The notes beneath the pieces were generated by a model. It did no database searches. It was not told the DNA's origin and saw only the letters and a program-made list of their open reading frames with translations. A DNA stretch of 26,107 bases. It comes from an uncultured Bacteroidales bacterium (GTDB lineage Bacteria > Bacteroidota > Bacteroidia > Bacteroidales > UBA932). The stretch lies in contig CALCHD010000109.1 in the NCBI GenBank assembly GCA_937901105.1, positions 1 to 26,107 of the forward strand. The letters run 5' to 3'. Made by a program: the position numbers and the translations under genes. Below are positions 14,290-21,662 of the stretch, one piece after another. The stretch's first letter is position 1. Each line of letters opens with the position of its first letter.

Positions 14290-16599
14290 GAACGGATATC
14301 CTACTCCAAATTGAAGGCCGTAGTTGTTTTTCTTAAACATGCTTTTAGGTCCTTTCCAGTCGTTTTCAGCAGGGTCGTAAAGCTTTATGCCCATATCCAG
14401 GCGCAGCAGAACAAAGCTCAAGTCCAGTCTCAATCCGGCACCCCAGTCAGCTGCAATGTGCCTGTAGAAGCTGTTGAATTTGAACAGGCCTTCACGTGTC
14501 TCGTCAGAGTCATTGTAGTCCTTGATGTTCCATACGTTTCCTGCATCCACGAACAGCGCCCCCTCAAAGTTCCAGAACAAAGGGAAACGGTACTCTATAT
14601 TTGCCTCAAGCCTCATGTCACCTGTCTGGTTGGGAATGGTAAATGTCTTGTCTATCTCTGCATATCCCGGGCCTACAGTCCTTGCCTGCCAGGCTCTCAA
14701 GCTGTACGCTCCACCTGCCCAGAAAAGCTTCTCAAATGGAAGGGTGAGCGAATTGCCGTAGCCGAATCCTACACCAGCAAGGAATCTGGCTGCAATTGAG
14801 TGTTTCTCCTTCTTTCCCAGTCTCCAGGTGTATACGGATGTCAGCTCGGTCCTGTAGTATTGCGAGTACGGAGATTGCCATATAAGCCTTTCTCCGTTTG
14901 CATTCTGCGGCATGAGTCCGTTGAACAGGCTCAACATGTTTCCCGACAGGTCATTGTGCCACCTGAAATAGTAGTAGCTGTGTGCCGGTCTTGGTGAAGA
15001 GTCTGTTGTATAGTAGAAGCTTGCTCCTAGTCCCAGGTCAAAGTGGTCCTGGTATGAGTTGATGAGGAACGGGTCCTTAAGGCTCTCATAGAAGTCTGGC
15101 CTGATATTGTTCAGCTTTACAATATTCAGCTGCATTGGAGAAACCTTGAAGAAATATTTCTCCTTGCTGTTCCATACATAGCTGTAGCTTCCGGAAATGA
15201 TGTTTCTGGTGTACTCCGGCCTCTCCTGAAAGTTGTATGACACCGCAAATTCAGTCCTTGGAATAGAGGTGGACTTGAATATTCTGTCGGGAAGAAGCAA
15301 GAAGTTTGGTGTGCTCAATGAGGTTGCCGCACCAAATTCTGTTGCCCTCTTGTCGCTGTTGAAGGCAAACTGGAAGTCTCCCATCAGGCTGATGCTGAAG
15401 AGCTCCGCCCCCTTGAAGAGGTTTTTGTGGTAATAGGAGACACTTGGCGATATTCCAAAGAGTCCTGTTGAGTTCAAGGAACTTTCGAGTCCAATCTTGT
15501 ACCCTTGCATTTCAGATGCTGTAAGCTTTATTGTGCAGTCTACAGTATTGGTGTCTTTCTGGTCCATGAGGATGTTCACGCTGCTGAACAGGTTAAGATT
15601 GGAGTATCTTGAGTATGTCTGTGCAACCTGTTCCTCATTGTATGTATTTCCTGGCTGTACATAGTTGAGCCTGGCAAGTATCCTTTTCCTTAAAAGCAGC
15701 TCATTGCGGTACTTGATCTCTATGTTCCTGTAAAACATTGAATCAGTGGGCATATTGAAGTTCATGGCTGGCATTGCAACTGCTGAATCTCCCACAAATG
15801 AGTATACCATAGGGTTGCTTGGCTTCCTTATAGGCTGGATTGTCACTTTTCCGTACTTGAACTTCCTGTGCGGCTTGGCATCTTTTGGAAGTTCATTTCT
15901 GGAGTAGTTCCTGATGTCTACATGTAAAGATGCATTTCCATTTTTGCTGATAGTGTCTGCTGTGAAGAACAGGTAGTTCTTGGTAAAACCAAAGTAACCC
16001 TCGTTCCTCAAGTTCTTTGCAATCTCCTCTGCAGAACTGTTGAGATACTCCTCTGAAAGGGGATTGCCTGTTTCAATGAATCTTTGGAGAGAATCCTTGT
16101 AGAAGCTCTCACCCAACCCTTTGCTCTCAATATCCCATGAAATGGAGTCTATGTTGTAGCGTTTGCCCAGTTCAACTTTATAGTAGACTCTGGTCTTTTT
16201 CCTTTTTGTAACAATGGAATCCCTTACACTTGAGTTGTAGTAACCCTGATAAGTAAGGTGGTTCATGATATTTGTCCTGGAATCCGTCACAAGCGATTTT
16301 TCAAAAACAACAGGCTCATGCCCTATTTTCTTTACAAACCTGTCCCAGCCGTTGTCTTTGCCGTTGCTCCAGTTATAGATGCTCAAGAACGGGCTCCACC
16401 CAAACAGGAAATTGTTGTTGGGCTTCTGCTTGATATATGGCTGCAGGCTTGAGGTCTGGTATTTCTTTGAGTTCAGCACCTCAATTTCATTCTCTACCAG
16501 TCTCGATTCCCCTTCAGGTATCACTTTTACGGTAGAACACCCTGATGCCGCAAAAATGAAGACCAGTAGAACTATGATATATTTGGACACTTTTTCCAC
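14287..16599 (-). CDS. tamL: TamL, lipoprotein BamA/TamA-family outer-membrane barrel
   Basis: A 770-residue Omp85-superfamily protein. The N-terminus KYIIVLLVFIFAASGCSTVK is a lipoprotein signal with lipobox ASGC, which distinguishes Bacteroidetes TamL from TamA. POTRA-like segments follow (e.g. RVYYKVELGKRYNIDSISWD and KFKYGKVTIQPI), then a D15-type 16-strand barrel with the L6-like segment FWAGGAYSLRAWQAR near residue 670 and a C-terminal strand ending YGLQFGVGYPF with a terminal Phe, the usual insertion signal. It should help insert proteins or link the two membranes with a TamB partner, not present here. I choose GTG 16599: the -7 box TATATTTG lies at 16626-16619, and upstream in-frame codons precede the promoter. 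An alternative GTG at 16590 is possible. It is transcribed divergently from a SpoU methyltransferase. Confidence 0.88.
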   Translation of the reverse strand: MEKVSKYIIVLLVFIFAASGCSTVKVIPEGESRLVENEIEVLNSKKYQTSSLQPYIKQKPNNNFLFGWSPFLSIYNWSNGKDNGWDRFVKKIGHEPVVFEKSLVTDSRTNIMNHLTYQGYYNSSVRDSIVTKRKKTRVYYKVELGKRYNIDSISWDIESKGLGESFYKDSLQRFIETGNPLSEEYLNSSAEEIAKNLRNEGYFGFTKNYLFFTADTISKNGNASLHVDIRNYSRNELPKDAKPHRKFKYGKVTIQPIRKPSNPMVYSFVGDSAVAMPAMNFNMPTDSMFYRNIEIKYRNELLLRKRILARLNYVQPGNTYNEEQVAQTYSRYSNLNLFSSVNILMDQKDTNTVDCTIKLTASEMQGYKIGLESSLNSTGLFGISPSVSYYHKNLFKGAELFSISLMGDFQFAFNSDKRATEFGAATSLSTPNFLLLPDRIFKSTSIPRTEFAVSYNFQERPEYTRNIISGSYSYVWNSKEKYFFKVSPMQLNIVKLNNIRPDFYESLKDPFLINSYQDHFDLGLGASFYYTTDSSPRPAHSYYYFRWHNDLSGNMLSLFNGLMPQNANGERLIWQSPYSQYYRTELTSVYTWRLGKKEKHSIAARFLAGVGFGYGNSLTLPFEKLFWAGGAYSLRAWQARTVGPGYAEIDKTFTIPNQTGDMRLEANIEYRFPLFWNFEGALFVDAGNVWNIKDYNDSDETREGLFKFNSFYRHIAADWGAGLRLDLSFVLLRLDMGIKLYDPAENDWKGPKSMFKKNNYGLQFGVGYPF

Positions 16600-16618
16600 T
16601 ATTACAATTTTATTTTCA

Positions 16619-16626
16619 CAAATATA
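16619..16626 (-). promoter_or_regulatory. -7 box of tamL (divergent pair)
   Basis: TATATTTG on the minus strand, exact consensus, 20 bases upstream of GTG 16599. It lies 2 bases from the opposite-facing -7 box at 16629-16636. Confidence 0.6.
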
Positions 16627-16628
16627 GA

Positions 16629-16636
16629 TATATTTG
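16629..16636 (+). promoter_or_regulatory. -7 box of SpoU gene (divergent pair)
   Basis: TATATTTG on the plus strand, exact consensus, 19 bases upstream of ATG 16655. A TTG codon inside it (16634) should not be taken as the start codon. Confidence 0.6.
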
Positions 16637-16654
16637 TACAAACAACTGAATGAT

Positions 16655-17404
16655 ATGGCTGTTCTGTCTGCAAATAAAATTAAATTCATCCGCTCCCTCT
16701 CACAAAAGAAATTCAGGGAGGAGCATGGCCTTTTCATAGCTGAAGGTGAGAAGATTGTCCAGGAGGCACTTAACTCCGGATACAATGTAAAAGAGGTGTA
16801 CTATGAGAAGGAAATAGGAAGAGAGGCAATGGAGAGGATTACCTGCCTGAACTCCCCTTCCCCAGTGCTTGCAGTTATTGAAAAGCCTGATTTTACTCCC
16901 GACAGCATTTTAAAGTCAATCTCCCGCAAGGAGAATTCATCGGGAAGAAAACCTTTGTTCCTTGCATTGGACGGTGTAAAGGATCCCGGCAACCTGGGAA
17001 CCATTATCCGCATTGCAGACTGGTTTGGGATTGATGCAGTCTTTGCAAGCCCCGGTTCGGTTGAAGTGTACAATCCTAAAGTGGTTCAGGCTACTATGGG
17101 CGCCATTTTCCGCAAGCAGGTGATATATACTGATCTGGCACAGGTATGTGAAAAATTCTTGGCTGCAGGACTTCCTGTCTATGGAACTTTCCTGGATGGC
17201 AAGAACCTTTACGAGAACCTCCCTGCAGATAAAAAGCAAGGCCTCATAGTTATGGGAAGCGAATCCTTTGGAATCTCCCCACAGCTTGAAGCCCTGATCT
17301 CAAACAAGCTTCTTATTCCGCCTTATCCTGCAGATTCTGTTACTTCAGAATCTTTGAATGTAGCCATTGCCACTGCAATCATCTGTGCAGAATTCAGAAG
17401 ATAA
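16655..17404 (+). CDS. SpoU/TrmH-family RNA 2'-O-methyltransferase
   Basis: A 249-residue SPOUT-class methyltransferase that moves a methyl group from S-adenosylmethionine to a ribose 2'-OH of rRNA or tRNA. The N-terminal ~90 residues are the L30-like substrate-binding domain (KKFREEHGLFIAEGEKIVQE). The knotted catalytic domain has motif 1 LALDGVKDPGNLGTIIRIAD near 108-127, motif 2 LIVMGSESFGISPQ near 200, and motif 3 VTSESLNVAIATAIICAEF near 230. Precise target is unknown; 23S rRNA is the usual annotation. It shares a divergent promoter region with tamL and converges on a second SpoU enzyme, with a 129-base palindromic gap between their stops. Confidence 0.88.
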   Translation: MAVLSANKIKFIRSLSQKKFREEHGLFIAEGEKIVQEALNSGYNVKEVYYEKEIGREAMERITCLNSPSPVLAVIEKPDFTPDSILKSISRKENSSGRKPLFLALDGVKDPGNLGTIIRIADWFGIDAVFASPGSVEVYNPKVVQATMGAIFRKQVIYTDLAQVCEKFLAAGLPVYGTFLDGKNLYENLPADKKQGLIVMGSESFGISPQLEALISNKLLIPPYPADSVTSESLNVAIATAIICAEFRR

Positions 17405-17412
17405 GTATGGAG

Positions 17413-17533
17413 CACCGGAGAAATGATAATTCCCCTCAGGGGGACGACGCAGTCTCCTCTGCGTCGCCATTTCTTCGAAATAGCTCGCAACCGTCGAATG
17501 AGGTCCCCCGTCGGGGTTTATCTTTCTCCGGTG
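17413..17533. repeat. Nested-palindrome intergenic element (cloverleaf-like)
   Basis: It fills the gap between two convergent stops. Outer arms CACCGGAGAAA (17413-17423) and TTTCTCCGGTG (17523-17533) pair, extended by GATAA/TTATC past a bulge. Inside are CCCC-TCA-GGGG (17432-17442), CGACGCAG-CTGCGTCG (17445-17452/17459-17466), ATTTC-TTC-GAAAT (17469-17481) and CCCC-GTCGGGG (near 17505-17516), plus an alternative GGGGGAC/GTCCCCC pairing. No coding frame looks real. It may be a REP/MITE-like element, a bidirectional terminator or both; there is no T-run. Confidence 0.7.
17481..17506 (+). repeat. Copy 2 of 26 bp shared sequence, inside the palindrome element
   Basis: Begins TAGCTCG and runs into CAACCGTCGAATGAGGTCC. 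The 19-base core is identical to the minus strand of 14282-14264. It is the mostly unpaired segment of the nested-palindrome element. Confidence 0.7.
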
Positions 17534-18277
17534 TTACTTTGTTATCCTCTGGCGGACAGCCTCGTAAAGGATTACTGAAGCGGCTGCAGAAACGTTCAAT
17601 GAGCCTATGCTGCCGGCCATAGGGATTTTAGCCTCGGCTGTAGCCAGCTTGCGGATTGCATCTGAAATGCCTTTGTCCTCTGCTCCCATTATAATGGCGG
17701 TTGGGCCGGTAAGGTCTACATCGTAAAGGTAGCCTTCAGCCTTCTCTGTTGCGGTTACAATCTGAACGTCGCTCTGCTGAAGGTAGAATACTGCAGTCTT
17801 TAGGTTTGGAACCTTGCACACGTCAATTCTCAATAGTGCTCCTGCGGAGGTCTTGATTGCGTCTGGAGTGATTGATGCACCCCCTTTTGCCGGAAGGATG
17901 ATGCAGTCTACACCTGCACACTCTGCGCTTCTGGCAATGGCGCCAAAGTTCCTTACGTCGCTTACTCCGTCAAGCATAAGGAACAGCGGATTCTCTTTCT
18001 TTGCAAATGCCTTCTCTACTGCATCCTCAAGAGATACGTAGTCAACTGAAGGGATCATGGCAATTACACCCTGGTGTCTTGCACGGGTGATCTTGTCAAG
18101 CTTCTCTGCCGGAACAAACTGAAATGCAATCTGTTTCTCCTGCAAAAGTGAGAAAAGCTGCTGGAACTGCTCTCCGGTAAGCCCTTTTTTCAACAGTACT
18201 TTTTCAATGTTCTTGCCTGCAGAGATAGCCTCAAATACAGGATGCATTCCAAATAGGTAATTTGTCTTCTGTTCCAT
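17534..18277 (-). CDS. rlmB: 23S rRNA (guanosine-2'-O-)-methyltransferase RlmB
   Basis: A 247-residue SpoU-family enzyme, expected to methylate the 2'-OH of G2251 in the ribosomal P loop. The N-terminus NYLFGMHPVFEAISAGKNIE is the RlmB substrate-binding domain, followed by TRARHQGVIAMI near 66-77. Catalytic knot motifs are LMLDGVSDVRNFGAIARSAE near 100-119, AIIMGAEDKGISDAI near 193 and IPMAGSIGSLNVSAAASVIL near 215-234. It is the last gene of a long minus-strand run, starting 15 bases after the ABC-F gene. The plus-strand paralogue at 16655-17404 is divergent in sequence, so the two likely modify different sites. Confidence 0.93.
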   Translation of the reverse strand: MEQKTNYLFGMHPVFEAISAGKNIEKVLLKKGLTGEQFQQLFSLLQEKQIAFQFVPAEKLDKITRARHQGVIAMIPSVDYVSLEDAVEKAFAKKENPLFLMLDGVSDVRNFGAIARSAECAGVDCIILPAKGGASITPDAIKTSAGALLRIDVCKVPNLKTAVFYLQQSDVQIVTATEKAEGYLYDVDLTGPTAIIMGAEDKGISDAIRKLATAEAKIPMAGSIGSLNVSAAASVILYEAVRQRITK

Positions 18278-18292
18278 ATTCTGTTTCTTTTT

Positions 18293-20239
18293 TTATTCAC
18301 TTAATTCTGCCCACTCCTCCATCTTCTGGTCAAGTTCGCTTTTGGCAGTTTCATATTTTGCTGTAAGTTCCATTATCCTGGATGTGTCGGTTGCCCTGCC
18401 AAGCTCATCTTCAAGCTGTGCAATAATCCCCTCCAGTTCCTCAATTCTGGTCTCACATTGCTGTATTTTCTTTTTAAGTTTGCTCTTCTCCCTCTCAATC
18501 TCCTTCATCTGCTGGTAAGAGAGCTGCTTTTCCTGTTTTCCCGCAGAATCTTCAGTCTTTTTTGCTCCAGCAGCAGCTGCTGCATCAGAGGAAACTGCAG
18601 GAGCCTTTCTCTCCAGCTCACTCAAGTTTTCCATTCTCTTGCGTGCAAGGAAGTCCTGCACTCCGCCAAGATGCTCCTTAACCTTTCCATCCTTGAACTC
18701 ATAGATTTTGTCTACAAGGCCGTCGAGAAAATCACGGTCATGCGAAACAATAACAAGTGTGCCGTCGTATGCCTGAAGTGCCTGTTTCAGGATGTCCTTG
18801 GAGATAAGGTCCATATGGTTGGTAGGCTCATCAAGTGCCAGCAGGTTATGAGGCTTGAGCATCAGCTTGGCCATTGCCAGGCGGGCACGCTCTCCACCGC
18901 TCAACACTGCAACTTTCTTATCTATATCTTCTCCCCTGAACAGGAATGCTCCAAGGATATCCCTTAATTTGGTGCGGATGTCCCCTACTGCAATCTTGTC
19001 TAAAGTGTCAAATACTGTATCGTTCTTGTCAAGTACATCTTCCTGGTTCTGGGCAAAGTATCCCATATCCACGTTGTATCCCAGGCCAGCCTCGCCATCT
19101 ATCGGGAAGAGCTCTTTTGTGATGATTCTCATGAGGGTGGTCTTTCCCTCTCCGTTTCTTCCTACAAAGGCTATCTTTTCTCCCCTCTCAATGGTTATGT
19201 TCACCCCGTCTATGATTACTTTCTTGCCATATCCTATTGTGGCTTCCTTTGCAGAAAATACTACCTGGCCGCTGCGTGGCGCAGGAGGAAACTTCACGCT
19301 CAATGCGCTCTTGTCCTCAATGTCAACCTCAATGCGCTCCAGCTTGTCCAGCTGCTTGATGCGGCTCTGAACCTGGTTGCTCTTTGTAGCCTTGTAGCGG
19401 AACCTTTCAATGAACTCCTCGGTCTTTTCAATCATCTTCTGCTGGTTCTCGTATGCTGCAAGCTGCTGCTGCATCCTCTCTGCACGCAGTTCCTTGTATT
19501 TGCTGTACGGAACCTTGTAGTCGTATACTTTTCCAAGCATAATCTCTACGGTACGCTTGGTAATGTTGTCTAGGAATTTCCGGTCGTGCGAGATAAGGAC
19601 AATTGCTCCAGGGAAGCTCTTGAGGTAATCCTCAAACCATTCAATGGATTCAATGTCAAGGTGGTTTGTAGGCTCATCCAAAAGAAGCACATCAGGTTTG
19701 CGCAGAAGTACTTTTGCAAGCTCTATACGCATGTTCCAGCCTTGGCTGAATGTAGATGTTGGCCTTTCCAGGTCTTCCCTCTTGAATCCCAATCCTACAA
19801 GAACTTTCTCTGCCTGTGAACGTACCGGTTCTGACTCCAGGATTGCTACCCGGTCATTATACTCGTTGAGCTTTACAATAAGGTTGTTGTAGCTTGAAGA
19901 ATCGTAGTCTGTACGCTCGGCAAGCTCCAAATTTATCTTTGAAATCTTGTCGTGCAGGGCAAACAGCTCATTGAAGGCTGTAAGCGCCTCATCAATTACG
20001 CTCTTGTCCTTGGCATGCTCCATCTGCTGCGGAAGATATCCTATATTCAGACCTGGAGGGACCATTATCTTCCCTCCTGTTGGGGAATTTATACCCAGAA
20101 TGAGCTTGAGCAGGGTGGATTTTCCTGCTCCATTCTTCCCGACAAGCCCTATTCTGTCATTGTCTGTAATATGAAAATTTATGTCATTCAGAAGGGTGAA
20201 TCCTCCGAATGAGACATTTACATTATTTATCGATATCAC
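18293..20239 (-). CDS. ABC-F family ATPase (ribosome-associated type)
   Basis: A 648-residue soluble protein with two tandem nucleotide-binding domains and no membrane segment, the hallmark of ABC-F translation factors. NBD1 has Walker A GKNGAGKST (34-42), a degenerate signature FSQGWNMR in place of LSGGW, and LLLDEPTNHLDI near 185-195. A charged linker (KYKELRAERMQQQLAAYENQ) near 245-265 is the arm that reaches into the ribosomal E site. NBD2 has GRNGEGKTT, LSGGERARLAMAKL and ALDEPTNHMD. The C-terminal ~70 residues form a coiled coil of the Uup/YdiF kind. Start is GTG 20239, overlapping the tatC stop by 17 bases with no in-frame ATG nearby, implying translational coupling. Housekeeping versus antibiotic-protection function cannot be separated by eye; context favours housekeeping. 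Confidence 0.9.
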   Translation of the reverse strand: MISINNVNVSFGGFTLLNDINFHITDNDRIGLVGKNGAGKSTLLKLILGINSPTGGKIMVPPGLNIGYLPQQMEHAKDKSVIDEALTAFNELFALHDKISKINLELAERTDYDSSSYNNLIVKLNEYNDRVAILESEPVRSQAEKVLVGLGFKREDLERPTSTFSQGWNMRIELAKVLLRKPDVLLLDEPTNHLDIESIEWFEDYLKSFPGAIVLISHDRKFLDNITKRTVEIMLGKVYDYKVPYSKYKELRAERMQQQLAAYENQQKMIEKTEEFIERFRYKATKSNQVQSRIKQLDKLERIEVDIEDKSALSVKFPPAPRSGQVVFSAKEATIGYGKKVIIDGVNITIERGEKIAFVGRNGEGKTTLMRIITKELFPIDGEAGLGYNVDMGYFAQNQEDVLDKNDTVFDTLDKIAVGDIRTKLRDILGAFLFRGEDIDKKVAVLSGGERARLAMAKLMLKPHNLLALDEPTNHMDLISKDILKQALQAYDGTLVIVSHDRDFLDGLVDKIYEFKDGKVKEHLGGVQDFLARKRMENLSELERKAPAVSSDAAAAAGAKKTEDSAGKQEKQLSYQQMKEIEREKSKLKKKIQQCETRIEELEGIIAQLEDELGRATDTSRIMELTAKYETAKSELDQKMEEWAELSE

Positions 20240-20987
20240 GGCAAACCAAAATGCTTAATTCATAAAGACCGTATAGTGGCAGGCCAACCGCCATAAGGGT
20301 GAACGGGTCACCGCTTGGGGTAATGAAGGCTGCCAATACAAGCATCACTACAAAAGCGTGCCTGCGGTATTTTTTAAGGAAACTCTTGGTGAGTATTCCT
20401 ATTCTGGAGAGTATTACAGCCAATGAAGGCATCTCAAACACTACTCCCATTATAAGGATCAGCCAGGTAAACATTGAGATATATGACTGAAGGGAGATCT
20501 GGTTGGCTACCTCCATACTTACATGGTATGTGCCCAGGAACCTCAATGTTAAAGGGAAAATAAGATAATATCCTACAAGCACTCCCATTAGGAACAGTAC
20601 TCCTGCAAAGGCAAATGCAACTTTTGCGGCCCTTTTCTCATTGTCATACAGTGCCGGGCTCACAAATTTCCACAGCTGGTATATGATGAAAGGAACTGCC
20701 AGTACAAGGGCAAAATAGAATGTTGTGCTTATGTGGATGAAGAATTGTGCAGACAGATCTATGTTTATTAGGCTGAGCTTGAATTCAGGAAGTGTGGGCA
20801 TACCCATAAGTGCCAGCACCTTGTCTATAAGCCTGTATAGTGCAAAGTCTGAATTTATAGGGGCAAACACCACAGTATTGAAAACAAAGTCCTTTGCCAT
20901 AAATATTCCAGCCATTAGGGCTACAATAACTATGGCAGACCTGAAGAGCACCTTGCGCAATTCGTCAAGGTGCTCCCAAAATGTCAT
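20223..20987 (-). CDS. tatC: Sec-independent translocase protein TatC
   Basis: Inner-membrane receptor of the twin-arginine pathway, which exports folded proteins. The N-terminal motif MTFWEHLDELRKVLFR is the signal-peptide-binding signature. Six hydrophobic helices follow, with the conserved FYFALVLAVPFIIYQLWKFV and SPALYDNEKR near 115-145 and ITPSGDPFT near 230. I choose ATG 20987 (254 residues), preceded by GGAAGAG; a TTG at 21002 would add EEQQ and abut the tatA stop. It follows tatA directly, so both are cotranslated. No tatB is present, normal for a two-component Tat system. Confidence 0.94.
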   Translation of the reverse strand: MTFWEHLDELRKVLFRSAIVIVALMAGIFMAKDFVFNTVVFAPINSDFALYRLIDKVLALMGMPTLPEFKLSLINIDLSAQFFIHISTTFYFALVLAVPFIIYQLWKFVSPALYDNEKRAAKVAFAFAGVLFLMGVLVGYYLIFPLTLRFLGTYHVSMEVANQISLQSYISMFTWLILIMGVVFEMPSLAVILSRIGILTKSFLKKYRRHAFVVMLVLAAFITPSGDPFTLMAVGLPLYGLYELSILVCRDIDK

Positions 20988-21002
20988 CTGCTGCTCTTCC
21001 AA

Positions 21003-21212
21003 TTATTTGGTCTCCTTCTTCTCTTCTTTTGTTACATCAGCGTTGATTTCATCCTCAATTCCTTTAACGCCGTCTTTAAAGCTCTTTACACCTTTACCTA
21101 TTCCTTTCATAAGCTCCGGAATCTTCTTTCCTCCAAATAGCAAAAGGACGATTAGTGCAATAATAATCACTTCACCGGCGCCAAAGCTGCCGAACAATAG
21201 CAAATTTCTCAT
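21003..21212 (-). CDS. tatA: Sec-independent translocase protein TatA
   Basis: A 69-residue pore-forming Tat component: one N-terminal membrane helix (GAGEVIIIALIVLLLFGGKK), the conserved FGGKKIPEL hinge, then an amphipathic helix (KGIGKGVKSFKDGVKG) and a charged tail. Length is typical. It is followed immediately by tatC and preceded by the thioesterase gene 12 bases upstream. Confidence 0.93.
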   Translation of the reverse strand: MRNLLLFGSFGAGEVIIIALIVLLLFGGKKIPELMKGIGKGVKSFKDGVKGIEDEINADVTKEEKKETK

Positions 21213-21224
21213 TATGTATAAGTA

Positions 21225-21662
21225 TTAAAAATATTTTTCCATTATCTGGGCGGCAAATGCCGGAATCCTGCAAGGACGTCTGGTATCAGACTTTATAAAT
21301 CCTATCACAACCTCTCCTTCTGCAACCACAGATCCAATCTCTGTCTCCGGTGTAAGCGGATTGATGGTGCTCTCCTTTATAATTGTTGTCTTTATCTTCA
21401 TCTTTGCCATTGGCATTGTTTCCATTGAAGATACAATCTTAAGGTTGTCTCCCATTCTCGACGGGGTCTTGTATGTGCAGAATGTTGATACTACGGGAAG
21501 CATAATTCCCTCGCTTTCTATCTTGCTTATAGGAAGACCTATATCCTCAAGCATCTTTATCCTGCCATACTCAAAATAGCGGATATAGTTTGAGTGGTGG
21601 ACAATTCCCATAAGGTCGGTCTCATAGTATCTTACATCTATTGTGCACTCTGTCTTAATCAT
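21225..21662 (-). CDS. Acyl-CoA thioesterase, 4HBT/YbgC-like hotdog fold
   Basis: A 145-residue hotdog-fold protein that hydrolyses acyl-CoA or acyl-ACP thioesters. The N-terminal motif RYYETDLMGIVHHSNYIRYF with Asp16 and His22/His23 is the 4-hydroxybenzoyl-CoA thioesterase signature. In proteobacteria the relative YbgC stands with tol-pal, while here it stands beside tatA. ATG 21662 is chosen: it gives the normal family start MIKTECTIDVRYYETD and overlaps the upstream ATPase stop in AATGATTAAG, exactly as seen at the acyl-CoA synthetase/small-membrane-protein junction. An in-frame ATG at 21689 lies deeper in the ATPase gene. Confidence 0.88.
   Translation of the reverse strand: MIKTECTIDVRYYETDLMGIVHHSNYIRYFEYGRIKMLEDIGLPISKIESEGIMLPVVSTFCTYKTPSRMGDNLKIVSSMETMPMAKMKIKTTIIKESTINPLTPETEIGSVVAEGEVVIGFIKSDTRRPCRIPAFAAQIMEKYF

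Noticed and set aside
17413..17533. CRISPR array or tRNA because of the hairpins
   Set aside because: No regularly spaced direct repeats, and no tRNA-like acceptor or anticodon arms with a conserved T-loop.
17407..17622. 71-codon plus-strand frame after the SpoU gene
   Set aside because: Runs through the nested palindrome and into the antisense of rlmB; its codons are dictated by the hairpins.
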